Positions 28,582 to 36,352 of a stretch of DNA of 40,263 nt are shown here, in pieces. Both the position numbers and the translations under genes were made by a program. Each line of letters opens with the position of its first letter. Position 1 is the first letter of the stretch. The stretch is taken from IMG/VR virus record IMGVR_UViG_3300034022_000226, positions 1-40,263 of that record. The stretch is one strand, 5' to 3'. This DNA comes from a virus. The notes below the pieces were generated by a model. It was not told the DNA's origin. It worked only from the letters and a program-made list of their open reading frames with translations, and ran no database searches.

Positions 28582-29815
28582 TATTGTTATTTAAAAATGT
28601 TTTATCAAAATGTTTTAATGTATAGTCCTTCTTTTTAGTAACTGCCTTGTATATGTCTTTCTCTATGCCACCCTTTGAGAATATCCAATACACTTGATTC
28701 TCAAGCCTGTCTTTAGTAGTCATACGATCCTTGCTCTGCCAATAGCTAGTGGCACTGAAGTCAATATTGTAATATACTAAATACTTAGCGTGTCGTAAAG
28801 ATATTCCTTCTCTGCCGGAGACAATCTGCAATGCAATATTCTTGTCGGTGTCTTCAAAGACACTTAGCTCTGACGTTAACTCATCACCAAATACTTGCTT
28901 CAGCGCATTGAACTCTTCCTTGAACTTATAAAAGATTCCAATCTTGCATCCTTCAAATCTTTTCTTTATGAACTCAGCCTTGCTTAAATCAATTATCATA
29001 GACTCTCCACTCTCAAATTTAACTGTACCTGAGCATAGTTGATGTACCTTCATCATTAGTTTCACGGGTGTGTCTGCTAGTATTACCTCACCCTTTCCTT
29101 CAATCAATAAGTCCCTCTTTAGTTTCTTAATCAAGTTGTATGTCATCTCACTCATCTCTACCTCAAGTACCTCCTCAATGGTCTCAGCCTTGAATCCTGC
29201 CTCTGCCTGAGTGTAATTGATAGTGTACGGCTCCATAGCTTTAATAATTGATTCTAGTCCTTCGCTATAGTCCCTGATGAACAACCCGTTTATCTTCTTG
29301 TCTTTTACTTTCACGTACCTATCTGAGAACCTATAAAAGTTTGTAAACTCTCTGAATGGATTATTTGGTATGCCATAAACTTGATGGTACATCTGCGAGT
29401 ACGACTCAGGTGTGGGCGTTCCGGATAGGAGAATAACATTGGCTTTAGTCTTGGCAATCAAGTCCTTAACTTGAATAGCTCGTTTGCTTGGCTTGGGCAG
29501 AGCCGAACAGGAATGTGCTTCATCAATTACTATTAAATCCCATTTTAAGTCAGGCAGTTTATGTATGCTTTCGTAATTGATAACAGTAATGTCATAAGAG
29601 GGATTAAAAAGTTTGTAGTCGGCAGTAATTGAAGTTACTGCTTTCTTTTTAGTCAAGAACAAAACATTTTTACTTCCAATAGTTTCTGCTATGCCAAGAC
29701 TTGTAAGCGTTTTGCCACAACGAACTTCCATTGCCAAATAAACAAAGCCATACTCTTGGACTATCTTGCTTCCTTGCTTGATAATATCTACTTGGTAGTC
29801 TCTAAGTTCTAACAT
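28571..29815 (-). CDS. SF2 (SNF2/DEAD-type) DNA helicase
   Basis: 414 aa. Motifs in order: Q-motif RDYQ (Q8), Walker A MEVRCGKT (29-36), Ia LFLTKKK, motif II VIDEAH (96-101), motif III LLSGTP (129-134), a second RecA-like domain with IGIFYKF (about 295), motif V/VI IVSGREGISLRHA and SYWQSKDRMTTKD (about 333-375). These make a compact two-domain translocase typical of phage replication or recombination loci, comparable to other small phage SNF2-like helicases. The gene is bracketed by two HNH endonuclease genes that overlap both its ends. One copy of the 16-bp palindrome (28848-28863) lies within it. Confidence 0.9.
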   Translation of the reverse strand: MLELRDYQVDIIKQGSKIVQEYGFVYLAMEVRCGKTLTSLGIAETIGSKNVLFLTKKKAVTSITADYKLFNPSYDITVINYESIHKLPDLKWDLIVIDEAHSCSALPKPSKRAIQVKDLIAKTKANVILLSGTPTPESYSQMYHQVYGIPNNPFREFTNFYRFSDRYVKVKDKKINGLFIRDYSEGLESIIKAMEPYTINYTQAEAGFKAETIEEVLEVEMSEMTYNLIKKLKRDLLIEGKGEVILADTPVKLMMKVHQLCSGTVKFESGESMIIDLSKAEFIKKRFEGCKIGIFYKFKEEFNALKQVFGDELTSELSVFEDTDKNIALQIVSGREGISLRHAKYLVYYNIDFSATSYWQSKDRMTTKDRLENQVYWIFSKGGIEKDIYKAVTKKKDYTLKHFDKTFLNNNNEL

Positions 29816-30332
29816 AATATTTATTATTTAAAACATTTAAAATAGTACTTCTGTCTACATTATATTTTAACATAAAAATTTTTACATTACCAGGAAATAA
29901 AATAACATTTTTAATATTTCCTTTTATACAATTTTTTCTAATGTCAATTACTTCTAATTCTGACAACTTTCTAATTGGGTTTATCTTGTCTAAAGTATTG
30001 TAAGAATGACTTTCATTTTCAGAATAAGTACACCATTCTAAATTATTTAACCAATTATTTTCTTTATCTCCATCAATGTGATTTACACAGGGTTTATTTA
30101 ATGGGTTCTCAATAAAATACATTGCAACTAATCTGTGTACTTGAAATCTTTTTGTTTTCCCACTAATAGATAATGTAACTCTTTTATATCCTCTTGATGT
30201 TTCTTGTTTTAAAAATTTTCCTGACCTAACAGACCAAACTTCTCCATCAATATAAATTCTATAATTTCTTTCATATCCATTTATATGTTTATATCTAATA
30301 TAATCATATTCAATAATTTTTTGTGTTTCCAT
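29802..30332 (-). CDS. HNH homing endonuclease (NUMOD4-type)
   Basis: 176 aa. A NUMOD4-like start (HINGYERNYRIYIDGEVWSV, about residues 16-35) precedes the HNH core (VHRLVAMYF, then CVNHIDGDKENNWLNNLEWC, about residues 67-101) and a C-terminal helix (KYNVDRSTILNVLNNKYY) for DNA recognition. The coding region is extremely AT-rich compared with the helicase and primase. Its stop overlaps the helicase start by 14 bases. It is divergent from the other HNH gene, so a separate arrival is likelier than local duplication. Confidence 0.85.
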   Translation of the reverse strand: METQKIIEYDYIRYKHINGYERNYRIYIDGEVWSVRSGKFLKQETSRGYKRVTLSISGKTKRFQVHRLVAMYFIENPLNKPCVNHIDGDKENNWLNNLEWCTYSENESHSYNTLDKINPIRKLSELEVIDIRKNCIKGNIKNVILFPGNVKIFMLKYNVDRSTILNVLNNKYYVRT

Positions 30333-30333
30333 A

Positions 30334-30735
30334 TTATAATTTTTTAAATTTTACAGGATATTTTGATAAAAAATCAACAACCCCTTCAAGTTTTGCAAAC
30401 TTAATATAGTTGCCATCTGTGTCTAATACCTTTATCATTTCAATGATTATTTTTGGCTCTCCATTTATTTTTTCAAATCTATATTTAACTATTTCAAGAC
30501 TTCCTATTTTTTTTTTCTCCATATCATATAATTTTTTATAGTGATCACAACTGTTAACGATTCGTTTAATGGTCTCGCTGTCATTGTTATATTTTAAAAC
30601 TTTTCTTATAATTACTGCATTGCCTCTGCCTGACTTTACCTCTTTAGTTTGGTCTAGTATTGTCTTTAATGAATAACAGTAGTCCAACATAGATGCGTTA
30701 TCGTGTCCAAGTTTGCGCTGTATTATGTCTACCAT
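30334..30735 (-). CDS. Hypothetical replication-module protein
   Basis: 133 aa, unrecognised. Mostly helical and basic, with a C-terminal beta segment (EPKIIIEMIKVLDTDGNYIK). It starts 7 bases inside the end of the primase-helicase gene, so it is translated with it. Position suggests a role in replication, but no motif supports one. Confidence 0.6.
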   Translation of the reverse strand: MVDIIQRKLGHDNASMLDYCYSLKTILDQTKEVKSGRGNAVIIRKVLKYNNDSETIKRIVNSCDHYKKLYDMEKKKIGSLEIVKYRFEKINGEPKIIIEMIKVLDTDGNYIKFAKLEGVVDFLSKYPVKFKKL

Positions 30736-33164
30736 TGGTCATCAGTTTGGTTTTGATACTCAGGGTCTTGCCTCTTTGTTATTATTATCCATCTACCATT
30801 TTGGTCTCTATCCTCTTGCGGAGTAGTTCCCTCTTTGTACATAGCATAAGCTATTAGCCACTTGTAAAATTTGGTTCTACTAACCGTCATCCTTCCTCTA
30901 GGTCCGTAGTCAGGGTACTCATCCACAAAGTTTGAGTATAGGTCGTTCTTATAAAGCCTTATCTCTACTTGTAGCATCACCTCCCGATTCTGATGAGTAT
31001 CTACCAACCCACACCACTCTATAAACTCGTGGCAGGTTTCTGCAGATAGCTGACGAATCTTTAGATTGACAAATACTGACTTGACAAGTCCCGTGTTCAA
31101 ATAGTTTTTAAGACATCCAATCATATAGTTATCAAACTCGCACCAATCGTCATCGTTCCAATCACCAAACATTAGTTTGCCAAACTCATCTAGTGGCGTA
31201 AATGATTTGGTATAATACTGATGCAATTCTAGTTCCCACTTTCTTCTAGCAAATGAATTACCGGCTCCCTTTATCGCATAGTTTGTTGTAATAGCAATCT
31301 TCGGAGAACGACTGAACGGAATCTTTATCGCATCCTTATTTTTCTTCTCTAGGGTCAATCCCTCAGTTACTACTGAGAACAGTCTCTCAAAATCAAAATG
31401 CTTCCTCACATCATCAAAGCAAAGTATCTGCGTATCTGCTGATACCAACTGATAGGCAAAGCTGCGTTCAAACGCAAATGACTTACCATCAATCACCACT
31501 AATTTTTTCATCTTGCTAAGTGCGTTCATAAGTAGTCCTTTACCTGTGCCCCCTTCAGGATTATCGCTTATCACCTCATCGTTCAGAATTACTGCCGGAC
31601 AAAATGATAGGTTCTTATATCCGTGTAATAAGAATCCAATAGTACTCTCCATTGACTTTACTCTATCCTTGTCCGATCCATTGATATTCTCAACAAACTT
31701 TCTGAAGTCACACGCATCGGTTACGTCACAAATATTGAATGTCCTATCAATCACGTGGTCTTTCCAAACATATCCTCCCAAGTCCAAGTAGTCAATGGTT
31801 AGGATAGTGTCCTTGCTAATCTTTACTGCACAGTTTTTATAATACAAGTATGATGCATCTTTGGTATCTGCAATGAAGTATATCTCAATCGTTGATAGCA
31901 TTGATAAGAACTCTTCCTTAAAGAATCTTGTGTTGTCTGCAAAATAGTTATACACTCCAATGTCATCTAACTCCAACAAGTGCGTAAGCACAAAGTCCTT
32001 AATCTCTTTCTCACTCGTGTGGTCAATCAGATTATTAGTCACCTTTACAAATATGTAGTTCTTGCCACCTTCAGGGCAATACTTATAGAATCCATTGTCT
32101 TCCAAAAACTGCTTGAATTGAATGTGTATAATTCTTATAACTCCTCTATCGTTTCTGTCCCAAAAGGTTTGCTTCTCGTTCTCTTCCTCAACCTTATTAA
32201 GAACTGATTCGATAGTCTCGCTATCCAAGTTGGAGTCTTGCAATTGGTAGCGAATCTCTTTTTTTGATACACCTCTCCTTAGCTTTGCTTTTATCTGATT
32301 TACTTTCTCTTCGTCCTCATAGTACTTAGTACCAAAATTTGTTGAATGCCTGTATGCTGAATCAATCGTTATTCCAATCTCACGAAGTGTGAAGTCATCA
32401 TCTGCAAATTGATTGATTACATAGGATGCTAAACTCTTATTGACACCAAAGTCATTGAACGCCATCGCTAGTACGTATGCATTCTGATTACGTTGTCCCT
32501 CTTGCATTGGGTACTTTTTATGCCACCACTTTACAAGTATCTCAACAATCTTATTCTCATCCGTTATTGGTATCGTTGCCTTGTCTCTTGTCTTACTTAT
32601 CTCCGTGTACTCAGGCTCCTCAATCACATCCCAAATACTGCTATTCTCATTAACGTGAATTAATGGGTCATAAGACTCGTAACACACCCTGCTTAGGTTC
32701 TTGCTCGTCTTGTCAAAATAAGGCGAATTAAAGTGCGTTTCTAGGCTTTTGAAGTAGTTTGTATGGTTCTCTGCATCTGCCGGTATCTTAATAAGTATCT
32801 TTAGACCATTACCTGATGGTGAGATGAATACTGAAAACACGTACTTGTTCTTAGATAAGTTCTCTTTGTCTTGCAGTAACTCCTTCTGCTTTATGTAGCC
32901 ATCAAAATCTAAGCATATCAATCCTGAGTGGGTTATCATAGATGCATCGGTACGCTTGTTGAACGTACCACTAAAGCATATTGCCGGTAGTTGCTTCTTT
33001 AACTCTTGTCTCTCAGGTTTGCTTTTCTCAAGTCTTATTTTTTTGATCAACTCTTTAGTTGCACCTGCTCCAACCTTGATTCTATCAAGGATTACACGTA
33101 CATCCCTAAAGAATGGAGTATCAGTATCCCTAATATTTTTGAAAATCGTCACATTTTGTGTCAT
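30729..33164 (-). CDS. Primase-helicase (AEP-type/BT4734-like N-terminus, SF3 helicase C-terminus)
   Basis: 811 aa fusion for origin opening and priming. The N-terminal part has the archaeo-eukaryotic primase-like pattern: LICLDFDGY (D86, D88) and FISPSGNGLKILIKI (115-127), followed by NLSRVCYESYDP (157-166), as in VirE-N/BT4734-like domains. The C-terminal part is an SF3/D5-like ATPase: Walker A NPEGGTGKG (535-543), Walker B ILCFDD (580-585), sensor KIAITTNYA (N628) and arginine finger FARRKWE (640-641). Upstream (33165-33300) lie AATGTCGAT repeats that could be its operator or the origin. No DNA polymerase gene is visible nearby. Confidence 0.9.
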   Translation of the reverse strand: MTQNVTIFKNIRDTDTPFFRDVRVILDRIKVGAGATKELIKKIRLEKSKPERQELKKQLPAICFSGTFNKRTDASMITHSGLICLDFDGYIKQKELLQDKENLSKNKYVFSVFISPSGNGLKILIKIPADAENHTNYFKSLETHFNSPYFDKTSKNLSRVCYESYDPLIHVNENSSIWDVIEEPEYTEISKTRDKATIPITDENKIVEILVKWWHKKYPMQEGQRNQNAYVLAMAFNDFGVNKSLASYVINQFADDDFTLREIGITIDSAYRHSTNFGTKYYEDEEKVNQIKAKLRRGVSKKEIRYQLQDSNLDSETIESVLNKVEEENEKQTFWDRNDRGVIRIIHIQFKQFLEDNGFYKYCPEGGKNYIFVKVTNNLIDHTSEKEIKDFVLTHLLELDDIGVYNYFADNTRFFKEEFLSMLSTIEIYFIADTKDASYLYYKNCAVKISKDTILTIDYLDLGGYVWKDHVIDRTFNICDVTDACDFRKFVENINGSDKDRVKSMESTIGFLLHGYKNLSFCPAVILNDEVISDNPEGGTGKGLLMNALSKMKKLVVIDGKSFAFERSFAYQLVSADTQILCFDDVRKHFDFERLFSVVTEGLTLEKKNKDAIKIPFSRSPKIAITTNYAIKGAGNSFARRKWELELHQYYTKSFTPLDEFGKLMFGDWNDDDWCEFDNYMIGCLKNYLNTGLVKSVFVNLKIRQLSAETCHEFIEWCGLVDTHQNREVMLQVEIRLYKNDLYSNFVDEYPDYGPRGRMTVSRTKFYKWLIAYAMYKEGTTPQEDRDQNGRWIIITKRQDPEYQNQTDDQW

Positions 33165-33197
33165 TTTTATGTCGTTTAACTGATTGATTATTAATTA

Positions 33198-33296
33198 AAT
33201 GTCGATAATGTCGATTTTAAAGTCAATATATATTCAGAAATAAATAAGAATAGTTAAATGTATATATAAGAAGTATAGGGAAAATTTATCGACATT
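33198..33296. promoter_or_regulatory. AATGTCGAT repeats before the primase gene (operator or origin candidate)
   Basis: Two tandem copies of AATGTCGAT (33198-33206, 33207-33215) and one inverted copy ATCGACATT (33288-33296) flank about 70 bases of very AT-rich sequence, between the SSB terminator and the primase start. No clear TAnnTTTG box is present. The repeats suit a protein-binding site; which protein is unknown. Confidence 0.5.
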
Positions 33297-33315
33297 TCTG
33301 ACATAGTGTAAGGGT

Positions 33316-33342
33316 AAAAAAGGGAGAGTATATAACTCTCCC
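33316..33342 (-). terminator. Intrinsic terminator after the SSB-like gene
   Basis: Read on the minus strand, the stem GGGAGAG / CTCTCCC encloses a TTATATA loop and is followed by TTTTTT. It lies 29 bases past the SSB-like stop. It separates the recombination genes from the primase, so the primase needs its own promoter. Confidence 0.85.
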
Positions 33343-33370
33343 AATTTTATTCTAGTAATTTACTCCCATT

Positions 33371-33673
33371 TTAAAAGGGGAGGTCCTCTTCTGATTCTAC
33401 AATCAAAGGAGCCTTTTTAACTTTTGCCGGTACTGATTTGGTTTCAGCTTGTGGCTTTGTAGTAGTAGGCTCATAGGTATCCAACTCAACATAGTAGTTG
33501 CCACTCTTGGCAGTCTTAATGTTAAGGTTTACCCAACCATTCTTCTCGTGTTGGCGAATGAAAGCTACCGCTTCATCACCTTTCATCGATAATCTCCCTA
33601 CTACAAAGTCAGGAGCCTTTTCGTTTCTCTTAAATGAGAATCCGTCTGCAAAGATTTTTTCATCTTGTGCCAT
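33371..33673 (-). CDS. SSB-like single-stranded DNA-binding protein
   Basis: 100 aa. The last residues (SEEDLPF) form the acidic tip with terminal Pro-Phe that bacterial and phage SSBs use to bind partner proteins. The first 65 residues alternate beta strands (KIFADGFSFKRN, FVVGRLSMKG, GWVNLNIKTAKSGNYYVELD) as in a minimal OB fold, followed by a Pro/Lys/Thr-rich linker. It would coat single strands for the annealing protein, exonuclease and primase nearby. It is short for a full SSB, so a reduced phage type is likely. Confidence 0.75.
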   Translation of the reverse strand: MAQDEKIFADGFSFKRNEKAPDFVVGRLSMKGDEAVAFIRQHEKNGWVNLNIKTAKSGNYYVELDTYEPTTTKPQAETKSVPAKVKKAPLIVESEEDLPF

Positions 33674-33752
33674 AGTGTTTAAGTTTTTATTTTTTTACCT
33701 CAGTCTATTTATACCAATCATTTACCTCTGAGGCTAAGTTAATAATTGGGTG

Positions 33753-33861
33753 TAGTCAGGACAGGATTCGAACCTGTATTTATACCACCACACAACTTTC
33801 TTTATAGGCGAGCCCGCAGAACTCTCGTTGTATGTGCTTTTTCCAATTCAGCCACCTGACT
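33753..33861 (-). tRNA. Class II tRNA-like gene with abnormal, enlarged anticodon arm
   Basis: Acceptor AGTCAGG pairs fully with CCTGACT. A class II D arm (GCT ... AGC, loop with GG) and a perfect T arm (ACAGG, loop TTCGAAT, CCTGT) are clear. The next stem, CATACAAC / GTTGTGTG (8 bp), encloses about 30 bases with an inner CGAG/CTCG hairpin instead of a 7-base anticodon loop, so no anticodon can be assigned. CCA is not encoded. It could be a degenerate tRNA, a tRNA with an insertion, or a tRNA mimic. Confidence 0.5.
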
Positions 33862-33875
33862 ATTTTGATTTTAAA

Positions 33876-33969
33876 AAGATTAACTATTCAGGAGCTTCAC
33901 CTACCTTTAATTATACTTGATGCCTCCAAATTAATGGTCAGAATCGAGCTTTTTACTTTAGTTAATCTT
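33876..33969. repeat. 11-bp inverted repeat between the two tRNA-like genes
   Basis: AAGATTAACTA (33876-33886) is exactly repeated in inverse as TAGTTAATCTT (33959-33969). The 94-base span equals a class II tRNA in length, but neither strand shows a TTCRA T loop, so it is not called a tRNA. Confidence 0.6.
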
Positions 33970-33972
33970 CTG

Positions 33973-34068
33973 TAGTCAGAGCCGGACTCGAACCGGATAC
34001 CGTTCTAGACGGATTAGACAACCATTTTACAGGACTCGGTAACCATACCTCATTACGCCCACCTGACT
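33973..34068 (-). tRNA. Class II tRNA-like gene, anticodon unclear (possibly Tyr GUA)
   Basis: Acceptor AGTCAGG pairs with TCTGACT (one G-T). The T arm CCGG, loop TTCGAGT, CCGG and a variable-arm hairpin CCGT/ACGG are good, and the 95-base length suits class II. A CTGTAAA string would be a standard tyrosine anticodon loop, but its flanks do not pair into a normal stem; the D arm is weak too. It shares the first ten bases (AGTCAGGTGG) with the neighbouring tRNA-like gene. Confidence 0.5.
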
Positions 34069-34072
34069 ATTA

Positions 34073-34088
34073 GTGTCTTTGAAGACAC
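34073..34088. repeat. Palindrome copy GTGTCTTTGAAGACAC
   Basis: One of five copies in the window (others at 7433, 21839, 28848 and 38148). It lies six bases past the exonuclease stop and just before the tRNA-like cluster, so it may form a 3'-end hairpin. Confidence 0.85.
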
Positions 34089-34094
34089 AGTAAG

Positions 34095-34865
34095 TTACAG
34101 TAAGTACTCATCAATACAGTAATTAGCAATGTCATCAGTAGGGTTCTCACCATAGTATTTATTAAATACCTCAATGGCTTTCCAAACTTTAACCTCGCCT
34201 CCCTTTACAAAGTCATCTGTTGGTCTAAAGATACCAAGTACTCCCGTAACTTTGTCAATTACATAAAACACCAATGGCTTACCAAATAACTGCTGATAGA
34301 TATAGCATTGGCTATCATAGTTATATGCCTTTGCTGAGTACTTGAACTTATGTATGTCGCTTGTGGTCTTTAGGTCAATAACTGAGTCATCCGTTACTAT
34401 GTCAGCCTTTCCCTTCCATTTCATACCAAATATCTCTGCTATTGCCGGAACCTCGTACTTGTTGCCTTGTCTATAGATTTGCTCAAAGAATAGGATATTG
34501 CCGTTCATCACCTTTACAAGCCTCTCAATCTCATCCATCTCCTTTCGTAACATACAGAACTGTAGGTTATTAGTTTCGCAGAATGCTTTGTACTCCTTTG
34601 TTGTCCTAGTACTCACATCAACAAATGGTGTGTCCTTAGCCTTCTCCGGCTCTAAGATCAATTGATGGAAGTACCTTCCGTCCATAAATGCTTTGTTGTC
34701 TTCACGTGGCTTACCAAAGTCTTGAGGATTGCTTAACAGCGTTCCTATATCTGAATTAGATAAGTAGTTCTTACCAATGCCACTATAGTATTCTTTGTCA
34801 TTCAATAGAATCTCAAGCACATTCGGCTCATTCGTTACATCTAAAATCTCTAGAAGTGTTGCCAT
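34095..34865 (-). CDS. RecE/Cas4-like PD-(D/E)xK exonuclease
   Basis: 256 aa. The nuclease core is visible: FMDGRYFHQLILEP (61-73, with H67), KWKGKADIV (D155), SVIDLKTTSD (D164, K166) and the YDSQCYIYQ helix (Q186, Y190). This is the DUF3799/RecE-type arrangement. Such enzymes chew one strand of a linear DNA end to expose single strands for the annealing protein, whose gene lies two bases upstream in the same operon. The single-strand binder is encoded just beyond the tRNA-like genes. The pair points to phage-encoded recombination, also useful for concatemer formation. Confidence 0.85.
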   Translation of the reverse strand: MATLLEILDVTNEPNVLEILLNDKEYYSGIGKNYLSNSDIGTLLSNPQDFGKPREDNKAFMDGRYFHQLILEPEKAKDTPFVDVSTRTTKEYKAFCETNNLQFCMLRKEMDEIERLVKVMNGNILFFEQIYRQGNKYEVPAIAEIFGMKWKGKADIVTDDSVIDLKTTSDIHKFKYSAKAYNYDSQCYIYQQLFGKPLVFYVIDKVTGVLGIFRPTDDFVKGGEVKVWKAIEVFNKYYGENPTDDIANYCIDEYLL

Positions 34866-34867
34866 TA

Positions 34868-35473
34868 CTACGAATTTATTAGGTTAGAAATATCTTTCTT
34901 TAGTGAAGGACTAATTTTGTACTTGCGCACCAATTGTCCACCAATCTTCTCAAGTCCCAATTCCTTATTTGCAGTAACATACTTTACAACCTTCTCCCAA
35001 TCCTCAGTTCCTTTCTTTAAATCAACCAACTCAATTGCTTTTGCTACTACAGGTTCTGAAATGTCTTCAGGTAAATCTTCGCCGGCAAATATGTACAAAC
35101 CTAATCCAAACATAGCTAGGTTCTTCACCAAGCACCTCATCATTGTCTTATTAATGTCGAAGGTAGTGGCAGCCTCAACTGTCTTCTCTCCAAACTTTGT
35201 GCTATAAGTATACGAAGTCTTCTTCATACTCTTATTCGCTCCGTCCATAACAGGTAGCCACATCTCTAAAGTCTCATCCTCAATGGTAACGGTAGTGTGA
35301 CACATAAAGCCTAAAGTCTCGTCATACTCAGTCTCTCCCATCTTATACTTAGCGTCAGGACACGCTCTTTTTACTTCCGACCACGCCCACGCCCAAGATA
35401 GGTAGGACAAGTCTTTTTTCTTCTCAACGTGCTCATTCACGTTAATAGCCGATAATTTCTCGAATGTTGTCAT
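34868..35473 (-). CDS. Single-strand annealing recombinase (Sak/DUF1071-type)
   Basis: 201 aa. The start DLSYLSWAWAWSEVKRACPD (residues 21-40) and the segment TMMRCLVKNLAMFGLGLYIF followed by AGEDLPED (about 110-138) are characteristic of the Sak/DUF1071 annealing family, related in role to Rad52/Erf. It would pair complementary single strands made by the neighbouring exonuclease. The C-terminal 60 residues are a helical, Lys-rich tail. The leader AAATCAAATCAA precedes the ATG. Confidence 0.85.
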   Translation of the reverse strand: MTTFEKLSAINVNEHVEKKKDLSYLSWAWAWSEVKRACPDAKYKMGETEYDETLGFMCHTTVTIEDETLEMWLPVMDGANKSMKKTSYTYSTKFGEKTVEAATTFDINKTMMRCLVKNLAMFGLGLYIFAGEDLPEDISEPVVAKAIELVDLKKGTEDWEKVVKYVTANKELGLEKIGGQLVRKYKISPSLKKDISNLINS

Positions 35474-35495
35474 TTGATTTGATTTTGATTATTGA

Positions 35496-35798
35496 TTAAA
35501 TAAATACTGCTCTTTCAATATCTTTTACTACCGTAACATAGTCCCTGTCCTCTGCTATCTTTTTGTCTACTGATGCTACGCCATAAATTACGCTCGAATG
35601 CTCAATGTCATACCCGCACTCTTTCATATACTGTTGTATATAAGTGATTTGCATAGGTCTCTTAAAGCACAAGTAATAGATCAAGTGTCTCGCATCTACT
35701 ACATTTCTTTTCTTTGATTTTGTGAATAGGTCTTGTTTATTGACACTGAATAACTCACAAACTCTGTCTACATACTGATTAAACACGTCCTGCTTCAT
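35496..35798 (-). CDS. Second DnaA domain IV-like protein
   Basis: 100 aa. Residues about 31-75 (RNVVDARHLIYYLCFKRPMQ ... DIEHSSVIYGV) match the DnaA C-terminal DNA-binding domain; HSSVIYG is the recognition helix signature. Unlike the copy at 26687-27199, the protein is nearly the bare domain. A short N-terminal helix (VDRVCELFSVNKQDLF) resembles the linker before domain IV. It may mark the phage origin or control the recombination operon, which begins 23 bases downstream. Confidence 0.8.
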   Translation of the reverse strand: MKQDVFNQYVDRVCELFSVNKQDLFTKSKKRNVVDARHLIYYLCFKRPMQITYIQQYMKECGYDIEHSSVIYGVASVDKKIAEDRDYVTVVKDIERAVFI

Positions 35799-35801
35799 AA
35801 T

Positions 35802-36095
35802 TTAATTTTTACTTTTATTAAAATTTGCCTTCCACTCTTCTATTTTCTCTATACTAAGCCTCTGATTCATATCCTCAATTCTATCCCACAACTGCCCCTC
35901 AACCACGTCAAGTGATTTGTCTAATGTATTGTCTTCTAAATAAAATTGACCTGATTTTAATAATTGGATATATGCACCTCCTGAGTATTCTACCACGTCA
36001 GTGCAGTCAGGATGAAGTTGGGTATTTGCATTCTTTTCAAGGAAAGAATCCCGATAAACGAAGTGTCCACTGTTGATAAATTCTGCTTTTGTCAT
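35802..36095 (-). CDS. Hypothetical protein
   Basis: 97 aa, unrecognised. I start it at the ATG at 36095 (MTKAEFINSGHFVYRD), which follows the AAATCAAATCAA leader; an in-frame TTG at 36119 would extend it through the leader and is not believable. The protein is soluble, with an acidic middle and a helical C-terminus. Confidence 0.65.
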   Translation of the reverse strand: MTKAEFINSGHFVYRDSFLEKNANTQLHPDCTDVVEYSGGAYIQLLKSGQFYLEDNTLDKSLDVVEGQLWDRIEDMNQRLSIEKIEEWKANFNKSKN

Positions 36096-36116
36096 TTGAT
36101 TTGATTTTGATTGGTA

Positions 36117-36124
36117 CAAAGATA
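36117..36124 (-). promoter_or_regulatory. Possible -7 box TATCTTTG
   Basis: On the minus strand TATCTTTG fits TAnnTTTG and lies 21 bases before the ATG at 36095. No clear -33 TTTG is seen. It could start transcription of the DnaA-like, annealing and exonuclease genes. Confidence 0.35.
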
Positions 36125-36126
36125 GT

Positions 36127-36351
36127 CTATTTATAGAACATTAAGTCAGTATATTTTACATAAATAAATCCTTCGTGAACAATTTTCTCCGCATTGTCCC
36201 AAGATTCCTTCGTAATGATATGCTGCTCAGGGAAGTTAGGGTTGATCTCCAACTCAACTACTAAGCTATCTATTTGCTTATGGCACTCTTCCAAAGAAAG
36301 TTGAACCATCTTCATTTTTTCCACTAATGTTAATTCTATTGCTTGTTCCAT
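36127..36351 (-). CDS. Small hypothetical protein
   Basis: 74 aa, unrecognised. A helical Glu/Leu-rich first half is followed by a short C-terminal beta-like part (EGFIYVKYTDLMFYK). One base separates its start from the stop of the preceding gene. Confidence 0.55.
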   Translation of the reverse strand: MEQAIELTLVEKMKMVQLSLEECHKQIDSLVVELEINPNFPEQHIITKESWDNAEKIVHEGFIYVKYTDLMFYK

Positions 36352-36352
36352 T

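Noticed and set aside
33876-33969. Third tRNA between the two tRNA-like genes
   Set aside because: Length and terminal stem fit, but there is no T loop or D arm on either strand; listed only as an inverted repeat.
36096-36119. TTG start extending the 97-aa protein
   Set aside because: The extension is translated leader sequence (AAATCAAATCAA) seen before other starts.
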